From Acidobacteriota bacterium (GTDB lineage Bacteria; Acidobacteriota; Terriglobia; Terriglobales; Acidobacteriaceae): a stretch of DNA of 6,001 nt. The DNA is taken from assembly GCA_021805955.1 (NCBI GenBank), contig JAJZDO010000780.1:1-6001 (forward strand), in the 5' to 3' direction. The translations under genes were made by a program, and so were the position numbers. Shown one piece after another: positions 1-4,420 of the stretch (position 1 is its first letter; each line of letters begins with the position of its first letter). The notes below the pieces were generated by a model. That model did no database searches and was not told the origin of the DNA. It saw only the letters and a program-made list of their open reading frames with translations.

Positions 1-63
1 ATTGGCGTGATCGCGCCCGTAGAATCCTGGAGAGAACAGAAACGCTTCCCCAGGATTTCCTGA
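1..63 (+). CDS. 3' end of an unidentified upstream gene in the hydrogenase accessory operon (partial)
   Basis: Frame 1 is open from the window edge to a TGA at 61-63 and encodes 20 residues (IGVIAPVESWREQKRFPRIS). The stop overlaps the ATG of the next gene (TGATG), an arrangement typical of translationally coupled operon genes, and this is the main reason to believe the frame is real. The tail is basic and soluble-looking. I do not recognise the family from so short a piece. By position it is probably another accessory protein of the hydrogenase locus, but it does not look like the C-terminus of a hydrogenase large subunit, since it lacks the DPCxxC motif. Confidence 0.6.
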   Translation: MGVIAPVESWREQKRFPRIS

Positions 64-449
64 TGAAGGTGCATGGTGCAATTCGCGGACTTCGCCCGGT
101 CTCCGGTAGTCCGGCTGCTGACGAACAGAGCATGGAGACTTTCCCGATCGGCGATTGGGATCCCTTGGCGGAAAGTGTCCGCGTCTTCGGCAGCGACTTA
201 AAGGTAGGAAGCCGGGTTCGCCTGTGGCCGCAGAAGAAGGCAGACATCATGGACATGGCGCTAGAGGGAAAGGCCGCTGTGATTGAAGCCATCGAGCAGG
301 ATTTTGAAGACAATATCCAGCTGGCGGTTGTCGTGGATGACGACCCGGGGCGCGAGTTCGGGATGATGCGGCAGCCTGGCCACCGTTTTTTCTTCTCCGT
401 GGAAGAAGTTGAGCCGCTCGAAGACGCGAAGGTCGAGAAGCAAGCATGA
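63..449 (+). CDS. Conserved hypothetical protein of actinobacterial-type (group 1h/5) [NiFe] hydrogenase clusters
   Basis: A 128-residue soluble, acidic protein with no signal peptide or membrane segment. The core from about residue 28 (GDWDP) to 118 (VEEVEPL) includes VGSRVRLWPQ, a KADIMDMALEGK stretch, EAIEQDFED, VVVDDDPGREFG and RQPGHRFFF. I know this pattern from small uncharacterised proteins encoded beside group 1h/5 hydrogenases in actinobacteria and acidobacteria; their biochemical role is not established. The start at 63 is supported by AGGA at 52-55 with a 7-base spacer and by the TGATG overlap with the preceding gene. An internal ATG at 132 (METFPIGDWDP) would also keep the whole conserved core, so the first 23 residues are less certain. 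The end overlaps the protease gene by ATGA, implying coupled translation and a joint role in maturing or assembling the hydrogenase. Confidence 0.8.
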   Translation: MKVHGAIRGLRPVSGSPAADEQSMETFPIGDWDPLAESVRVFGSDLKVGSRVRLWPQKKADIMDMALEGKAAVIEAIEQDFEDNIQLAVVVDDDPGREFGMMRQPGHRFFFSVEEVEPLEDAKVEKQA

Positions 450-958
450 ATCCTTCGATCCTGATCGCCGGAGTGGGAAATATCTTTCTGGGCGATGATG
501 CCTTCGGAGTGGAAGCGGTGCGTGCGCTTGCCCTGCGCCCACTTCCGGATGGCGTTACCGTCGTCGATTATGGCATCCGAGGTTTCGACCTGGCCTATGC
601 ACTTCTGGACCCATGGGATGCTGTAGTGATTGTCGATGCTTTGCCACGCGGCGTAGCGCCAGGAACGCTGTATACGCTGGAGCCAGACCTGAGCTGCATG
701 GGAGAATCTTCGGTTCCAGAAACCCTGATCAACCCGCACGGAATGGACCCGATGCAAGTGCTTCAGCTCGCGTTTTCCATGGGTACCGTCCGCGCGCGTG
801 TGGTTGTAGTGGGCTGCGAACCGAAGGATTTTGGGGATGAACTGGAAGGCCGAATGGGATTGTCGGAGCCAGTGCAAGCGTCGATAGAAAACGCCATCCA
901 AATGTTGGAAGATGTTGTTGGACAGATCCGGGCCAACTCCAGTATGTGCACGGCATAG
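446..958 (+). CDS. [NiFe] hydrogenase maturation endopeptidase (HyaD/HybD/HupD family)
   Basis: A 170-residue cytoplasmic protease, normal length for the family, which clips the C-terminal extension from the hydrogenase large subunit after nickel insertion. The N-terminal signature is GVGNIFLGDDAFGV (residues 9-22). The nickel-sensing ligands known from HybD (Glu16, Asp62, His93) correspond here to an acidic residue in the GDDAFG stretch (D17 or D18), D64 in VIVDALPRG, and H98 in NPHGMDP. Asp in place of Glu at the first position is common in the family. The C-terminal half (VVVVGCEPKDFGDELEGRMG, then a final helix) also matches. The ATG at 446 overlaps the preceding stop by four bases, with GAGAAG at about 434-439 as a modest ribosome site. 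Family and function are clear. Specificity for a group 1h/5 enzyme is inferred from the neighbours, because the structural genes lie outside the window. Confidence 0.93.
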   Translation: MNPSILIAGVGNIFLGDDAFGVEAVRALALRPLPDGVTVVDYGIRGFDLAYALLDPWDAVVIVDALPRGVAPGTLYTLEPDLSCMGESSVPETLINPHGMDPMQVLQLAFSMGTVRARVVVVGCEPKDFGDELEGRMGLSEPVQASIENAIQMLEDVVGQIRANSSMCTA

Positions 959-968
959 AATTATTGAC

Positions 969-976
969 GAGGTGAT
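969..976 (+). promoter_or_regulatory. Strong Shine-Dalgarno for the 34-residue membrane peptide
   Basis: GAGGTGAT closely matches the anti-Shine-Dalgarno of 16S rRNA. Its GAGG core ends 7 bases before the ATG at 980. A nearer ATG at 975 overlaps this site and opens a different frame that stops after about a dozen codons, so the site picks out the start at 980. Confidence 0.75.
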
Positions 977-979
977 GCA

Positions 980-1084
980 ATGGTGTGGAAGATCGTATGC
1001 TCAGCTATTGGCGTGATCGCAGTCATCGCGATCGCCTTAGTTGCCCCTGACGTAAAACGTTATATGCACATGAGATCGATGTAG
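980..1084 (+). CDS. DUF6893-type single-pass membrane miniprotein, hydrogenase-linked
   Basis: A 34-codon gene ending at TAG 1082-1084. It starts MVWKIVCSAIGVIAVIAIAL, has a hydrophobic span at about residues 5-22, then a short charged tail, PDVKRYMHMRSM. This layout (one N-terminal membrane helix, then a D-x-KRY-x-(R/H)-x-R-x-M-like tail) is what I recall for the DUF6893 small proteins that accompany group 1h/5 [NiFe] hydrogenase genes; the family name is from memory and not checked. Support for a real gene is the strong Shine-Dalgarno, the 21-base spacing from the protease stop on the same strand, and the clean membrane-helix pattern. Its role is unknown. Anchoring the hydrogenase or an electron-transfer partner to the membrane is a reasonable guess. 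It is probably the last gene of this operon. Confidence 0.8.
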   Translation: MVWKIVCSAIGVIAVIAIALVAPDVKRYMHMRSM

Positions 1085-1123
1085 TTCATTTCTATAGCCA
1101 ACGGGTTGTCCTCAGGTACCCAG

Positions 1124-1147
1124 AAAAACGGTCCAGTTAGAAGACCG
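1124..1147 (-). terminator. Possible weak intrinsic terminator, minus strand
   Basis: Read on the minus strand, CGGTC (1147-1143), a 9-base loop and GACCG (1133-1129) form a 5-bp stem, extendable by a G-U and an A-U pair. It is followed directly by five T (1128-1124). The stem is short, and no supported minus-strand gene feeds it. On the plus strand it lacks a T tract, so it is not a good terminator for the hydrogenase operon ending at 1084. Confidence 0.25.
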
Positions 1148-1473
1148 CTCGATTGACTGCCTGCAAGCCATCCGCTGCCGCACCTCTGGGAACTTCGAGC
1201 CCCGATAGAACACGCACGTCCGCAATGGATCATCTATAACTCAGTCAAATTCTTTCGATAGCTCGTTCTGTGTCCCATAGCTGCCTGGCATTCATGCCCT
1301 CGGCCAACTGCGTCAGTGATTTCGATCTGAAAGCAGGATTGCCGGACATTGACGAAGATAAGTACGTCCTCTTCTGGCAGATGAAAGCGTCGTCCGGAAC
1401 TACTGGAGACACGTCGCGGTTTTGCGACCGGATACAAACAGTGCCTGGAAACCTTCTCGGGTGCTGGAGAGTA

Positions 1474-1496
1474 GAGAGATATCGCAGGAGAGATAT
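1474..1496 (+). repeat. Short direct repeat GAGAGATAT x2 upstream of the FAD oxidoreductase gene
   Basis: GAGAGATAT occurs at 1474-1482 and again at 1488-1496, a 14-base period, 36-58 bases before the chosen ATG. Tandem half-sites this close to a start can be operators, but two copies of a purine-rich 9-mer are weak evidence. The second copy overlaps an AGGAG (1486-1490) that has no in-frame start at proper spacing. Confidence 0.3.
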
Positions 1497-1531
1497 ACGC
1501 CGGTGGCTACTCGTTACGTCTTTCCTATCGA

Positions 1532-3178
1532 ATGCCGGTCGTAGATACTGTCTTCATGTCCGCGACGGCAGCAGTATTAGGAAAGATCGGTCTACCAGCA
1601 CCCTTGAAGGAAATCTGTGCGCGCTCCTGGGATGTGATTGTCGTCGGTGCGGGACACAATGGGCTGGCCTGTGCCGCGTATCTGGCCCGAGCAGGAAAGC
1701 GCGTTTTGGCGATCGAGAGCCGCGAGCGCATTGGCGGTGCCTGCACGATCGAGGAGCCCTTCCCAGGTGTACGCATGTCCCCCTGCGCGTATCTCGCGGG
1801 GCTGCTACATCCTCTGGTCGTCGCCGAACTCGGGCTGGCGAGCCGAGGATTTGAGTGGACACCGGCGGTGAACGGACTCTTTGTTCCATTCCTGGACGGC
1901 AGCAGCATTCAGCTTTGGGATGACGACAGCCGCTGCGAAAATGAGGTGCGCCGTTTTTCGCCGAAGGATGTTGCGGGCTGGCGCGCGATGAATGACGTGC
2001 TCCGCCGGTTGCGAGATTTGGTTCGCCCGGCGAGCGGCATGGTGGGCGGCAGTGCGGCAGGCGATCCGCAGGACCTGTGGATCGGCGATGCGCCCAGCCA
2101 GGAGCAGATTGAAGATCTCCTCGCGGGCGATTTCGAAGCTCGCAGTCTTCTCTTCGACTGGTCGATGGCAGAGTTCGTCGAGCGGTATCTCGTCGATGAG
2201 CGATTGCAGACTGCCTATCTGGGCCAGGGGGTGATCGGCACCAACGCAAGCCCATTTGAGGCGGGAACCGCCTCCATTCGCTTCCATCACGCCTCTGGTC
2301 GGCTTGGCGGCATGCCAGGCATGTGGGGCTATGTAAAGGGTGGCATGGGCATGGTCTCCTTTTACTTTTGCGATGCTGCCCGCGAAGCCGGCGCAATGAT
2401 CGCCGCAGGCATCCACGTATCACGTATCCTGCCGGGGGAGGGCGTGCTGCTGGAAGGGGGAGAACGCATTACGGCACCGATTGTTATCTCCAATGCCGAT
2501 CCGATTCGCACATTGAACATGCTGGACACCGCCGCAGATGCAGCATGGGCGCAGAAAGTGCGCTCCGTGCCAATCGAGGGATGCACCGTGAAGTTGAACG
2601 TGTCGCTGCGCGAACTGCCCAACTTCATTTCCCGACCCGGGACGATGGAAGCGCATCACTATGGCCAGATCAACGCTCCCTTGACAAAGTCAGAGTGGAA
2701 GGACGGGTATGCCGCTGGCCGGGCTGGATGCCTCCCAGAGCAACTCTGGTGCGAGCTTTACTTTCAAAGCGTGCATGATGCGAGCGTGGTTCCCGCGGAC
2801 ATGCACACCATGAGCGTCTTCGCGCAGTATGTGCCGTACGCCTTTGCGGTGGGCAGTTGGGACGATCGGCGCGATGAGGTCCGGGCGTTGACGTTCCGTT
2901 CTATCGGACGCTTTTGCAGCAATCTCGAAGATGCTGTCGTCGATGCGCAAGTGCTCGGGCCTCCAGACATCGAAGAGAAGGTGGGGCTGACGGGTGGCCA
3001 CATCTTCCAGGGCGAGTGCCTGCCGGCCTACATGTGGAGTAACCGCTTATCTGCCAGAACCCCGATGAAGGGAGTCTACCTGTGCGGCGCGTGTACGCAT
3101 CCGGGTGGTAGTGTCATCGGCATCAATGGCCGCAATGCCGCCATGGCGGTGCTGCGCGATCTGGACAGTTCACGATGA
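1532..3178 (+). CDS. FAD/NAD(P)-binding oxidoreductase, phytoene-desaturase/PYROXD2-like
   Basis: A 548-residue flavoprotein of the COG1233 superfamily (phytoene desaturases, PYROXD2 and relatives). DVIVVGAGHNGLACAAYL (34-51) is the FAD-binding Rossmann motif (GxGxxG at G39, G41, G44), with acidic E62 ending the second strand and the RIGGAC loop at 66-71. Further family landmarks are WGYVKGGMG (265-273), SNADP (320-324), GGHIFQGE (488-495) and a C-terminal FAD motif, GVYLCGACTHPGGSVIGING (514-533). Full length is expected. The first 30 residues (…LPAPLKEICARSW) resemble the short N-terminal lead of bacterial homologues, so an upstream start is reasonable. Neither ATG 1532 nor ATG 1556 has a good ribosome site, so the exact start is uncertain. 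There is no signal peptide, so it is probably cytosolic. No carotenoid synthesis genes (crtB, crtE) are nearby, and a carotenoid substrate should not be assumed. It appears to be a single-gene unit. Confidence 0.88.
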   Translation: MPVVDTVFMSATAAVLGKIGLPAPLKEICARSWDVIVVGAGHNGLACAAYLARAGKRVLAIESRERIGGACTIEEPFPGVRMSPCAYLAGLLHPLVVAELGLASRGFEWTPAVNGLFVPFLDGSSIQLWDDDSRCENEVRRFSPKDVAGWRAMNDVLRRLRDLVRPASGMVGGSAAGDPQDLWIGDAPSQEQIEDLLAGDFEARSLLFDWSMAEFVERYLVDERLQTAYLGQGVIGTNASPFEAGTASIRFHHASGRLGGMPGMWGYVKGGMGMVSFYFCDAAREAGAMIAAGIHVSRILPGEGVLLEGGERITAPIVISNADPIRTLNMLDTAADAAWAQKVRSVPIEGCTVKLNVSLRELPNFISRPGTMEAHHYGQINAPLTKSEWKDGYAAGRAGCLPEQLWCELYFQSVHDASVVPADMHTMSVFAQYVPYAFAVGSWDDRRDEVRALTFRSIGRFCSNLEDAVVDAQVLGPPDIEEKVGLTGGHIFQGECLPAYMWSNRLSARTPMKGVYLCGACTHPGGSVIGINGRNAAMAVLRDLDSSR

Positions 3179-3186
3179 CCACCGCA

Positions 3187-3198
3187 TGACTCCAGTCA
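3187..3198. repeat. Small dyad TGACT-CC-AGTCA after the FAD oxidoreductase stop
   Basis: A perfect 5+5 inverted repeat with a 2-base centre, 8 bases beyond the stop codon. The centre is too short for an RNA hairpin but has the geometry of a small operator site. No known regulator consensus is recognised. It may be chance. Confidence 0.25.
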
Positions 3199-3231
3199 CA
3201 CTCGCCTGATGTATCATGGTGCCGGCGGAAA

Positions 3232-3250
3232 GGCGGCGACGTCGCCCGCC
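3232..3250. repeat. GC-rich palindrome / possible hairpin between the FAD oxidoreductase and isomerase genes
   Basis: GGCGACGTCGCC (3235-3246) is a perfect 12-base palindrome. Outer GGC and GCC (3232-3234 and 3248-3250) extend it to a 7-bp stem with one bulged base and an ACGT loop. It lies 54 bases after the upstream stop. Without a T tract it is not a classical intrinsic terminator. It could be a stabilising 3' hairpin, a Rho-dependent pause site or a protein-binding palindrome. Confidence 0.4.
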
Positions 3251-3301
3251 TGAACATTCAAAGCGCTGGACTGGTGTCTTCTATCCGGGCAGTGCAAAGA
3301 C

Positions 3302-3328
3302 TATAAGCACCGCGGCCTACGCCGGTGC
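3302..3328 (+). promoter_or_regulatory. Leader hairpin and possible -10 element before the isomerase gene
   Basis: GCACCG (3307-3312) and CGGTGC (3323-3328) form a perfect 6-bp inverted repeat with a 10-base loop, ending 7 bases before the Shine-Dalgarno. TATAAG at 3302-3307 resembles a -10 box, but I see no convincing -35 about 17 bases upstream. If the hairpin forms in the mRNA it could affect translation initiation, although the ribosome site itself is outside the stem. Confidence 0.25.
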
Positions 3329-3335
3329 TCCAACT

Positions 3336-3342
3336 GAGGGGA
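3336..3342 (+). promoter_or_regulatory. Shine-Dalgarno that sets the isomerase start at 3351
   Basis: GAGGGGA lies 8 bases before ATG 3351. The same frame is open further upstream to an ATG at 3216, but that start has no comparable site. Using it would bury the Tat signal 45 residues inside the protein, so this element decides the start. Confidence 0.75.
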
Positions 3343-3350
3343 AGAAATCA

Positions 3351-4286
3351 ATGACAATGAATTCAAGAAGAGATTTTCTTAAGACTGGAACTGCCGCTCT
3401 ACTCTACGGATCCACCGTTTTCCGCAATTCCCGACTGACCGCAGAGAGTAAGCATAGCGGACAGTACCTGAACTTACCCTTGGGTATACAGCTCTACTCT
3501 GTTCGAGATCTGCTCCCCACCGACTATGAAGGCACGCTGAAACAAATTGCAGACCTCGGTTACCGGGAAGTAGAGGCGGCTGGGTTTTATAGCCACAGTG
3601 CCAGCCAGGTAAAACAGGCGATGCAGCAAGCGGGTCTTCGCTGCGTCAGCGGGCATTATTCCTACAATGACCTCACTACGCAGTTCGATCAGACCATTGC
3701 ATTTGCTAAAGAAGTTGGACTCGATTACATCATTTGCTCCTCCCCCGGGCACAAAGATCCATCGCAATACAAAAGCACGCATCCTCGTGGGCAGGCTCCT
3801 GCATTCACATTAGAGGAATGGCGCTGGAATGCCGATCAATTCAACCGAATTGGGAAAAAAGTACATGCTGCCGGATTGAAATTTGGCTTCCATAACCATA
3901 CGATGTCGTTCAAAAAACAGGACGGCATTCTGCCCTACGACGAACTCATGCGTTTGACTGACCCTGCGTACGTCACCATGGAGATGGATTGCGGATGGGT
4001 GGTCGTGGGTGGTGGAGATCCAGTTGAGTTGCTCCAGCGCTACCCGACGCGCATTTCCATGCTGCACGTCAAAGACTTCAATAAAACCGGAACTCCGCCA
4101 TCCTTCGGACAGCATCCGACTTCCACCGCATTGGGTCAAGGTTCTATCGACTATGGACCGATTTTCAAGGCCGCAGCCCAGACCGGGCATATTCAACATT
4201 GCTTCGTTGAGCAGGAGCAATACAACATGCCTCCCATGCAGGAACTGAAAATCAACGCTGAGTATATGCGCAAGCTCCACGCCTAG
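3351..4286 (+). CDS. Tat-exported sugar phosphate isomerase/epimerase (xylose-isomerase-like TIM barrel)
   Basis: A 311-residue protein with a twin-arginine signal at its start (NSRRDFLKTGTAALLYG, arginines 6-7, then a short hydrophobic stretch), implying folded export, probably with its metal in place. The mature part is an AP-endonuclease-2/xylose-isomerase-like TIM barrel: GIQLYSVRDLL (45-55, first strand), EVEAAGF (73-79), H102, GFHNH (179-183), EMDCGWV (211-217), HVKDF (239-243), GQGSIDY (262-268) and VEQEQ (286-290). These strand ends carry the Glu, His and Asp residues that bind a divalent metal in the family. Usual relatives act on sugars, inositols or keto-sugars; the substrate here cannot be named. 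An upstream in-frame ATG at 3216 gives 45 extra arginine-rich residues that look like translated leader, so it is rejected. The gene precedes a secreted mannosidase by 134 bases, suggesting a shared role in periplasmic carbohydrate processing. Confidence 0.88.
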   Translation: MTMNSRRDFLKTGTAALLYGSTVFRNSRLTAESKHSGQYLNLPLGIQLYSVRDLLPTDYEGTLKQIADLGYREVEAAGFYSHSASQVKQAMQQAGLRCVSGHYSYNDLTTQFDQTIAFAKEVGLDYIICSSPGHKDPSQYKSTHPRGQAPAFTLEEWRWNADQFNRIGKKVHAAGLKFGFHNHTMSFKKQDGILPYDELMRLTDPAYVTMEMDCGWVVVGGGDPVELLQRYPTRISMLHVKDFNKTGTPPSFGQHPTSTALGQGSIDYGPIFKAAAQTGHIQHCFVEQEQYNMPPMQELKINAEYMRKLHA

Positions 4287-4420
4287 TGTTGTTCTCCAAC
4301 GGAATAGAACTGGACTCCAGGCTTCTAGAACCAGTGGCGCCGAGCTTCCGCAAACAACGTCGGTGGGATGGCGTTCGATCCGCCGTTACGCCCCTGCCAC
4401 TGCAGGCGAGAGATTCCGTG
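4287..4420. other. 134-base spacer between the isomerase and mannosidase genes
   Basis: No gene and no T-tailed hairpin. TTCTAGAA (4323-4330) is an 8-base palindrome too tight to fold. Without a visible terminator, read-through from the isomerase gene into the mannosidase gene is possible, but I also cannot exclude a separate promoter here. Confidence 0.4.

Larger units (their letters stand above)
1085..1531. other. Gene-poor spacer of about 450 bases
   Basis: No convincing gene on either strand. The forward frame opening at 1270 runs into the wrong frame of the FAD oxidoreductase gene and gives an arginine/cysteine-rich product typical of out-of-frame reading. A minus-strand frame (1437 to 1234, 67 residues) resembles no family I know and has only a weak ribosome site. 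Visible elements are a minus-strand terminator-like hairpin (1124-1147), a short CGGT/ACCG hairpin (1417-1430), and a repeated GAGAGATAT at 1474-1496. I could not find a good -35/-10 pair. TTGACT at 1153-1158 has no matching -10. The promoter of the downstream gene presumably lies in here. Confidence 0.6.

Noticed and set aside
1..1020. A 14-base exact repeat, ATTGGCGTGATCGC, at 1-14 and 1007-1020, encoding IGVIA in frame in both genes
   Set aside because: The match stops abruptly on both known sides, the contexts differ (a soluble tail versus a membrane helix), and one 14-mer pair in 6 kb is not far from chance.
1153..1181. TTGACT as a -35 box for a forward promoter
   Set aside because: The position 17 bases downstream (TGCCGC) has no resemblance to a -10 element.
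1270..1854. 194-residue plus-strand open frame across the spacer and into the FAD oxidoreductase gene
   Set aside because: From 1532 it overlaps the real gene in another frame and becomes Arg/Cys/Gly-rich. The first part matches nothing known and has no ribosome site at 1270.
1554..2423. 289-residue minus-strand open frame opposite the FAD oxidoreductase
   Set aside because: The product is rich in Arg, Pro, Ser and Cys with no domain, and the plus strand clearly encodes a recognised flavoprotein. It is a by-product of GC-rich codon use.
3216..3350. Upstream extension of the isomerase from ATG 3216
   Set aside because: It adds 45 Arg-rich residues before a Tat signal that belongs at the N-terminus, spans a palindrome and hairpin, and lacks the good Shine-Dalgarno found before 3351.
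4287..4420. Possible terminator between the isomerase and mannosidase genes
   Set aside because: The only symmetry (TTCTAGAA) cannot form a loop, and no T tract follows.
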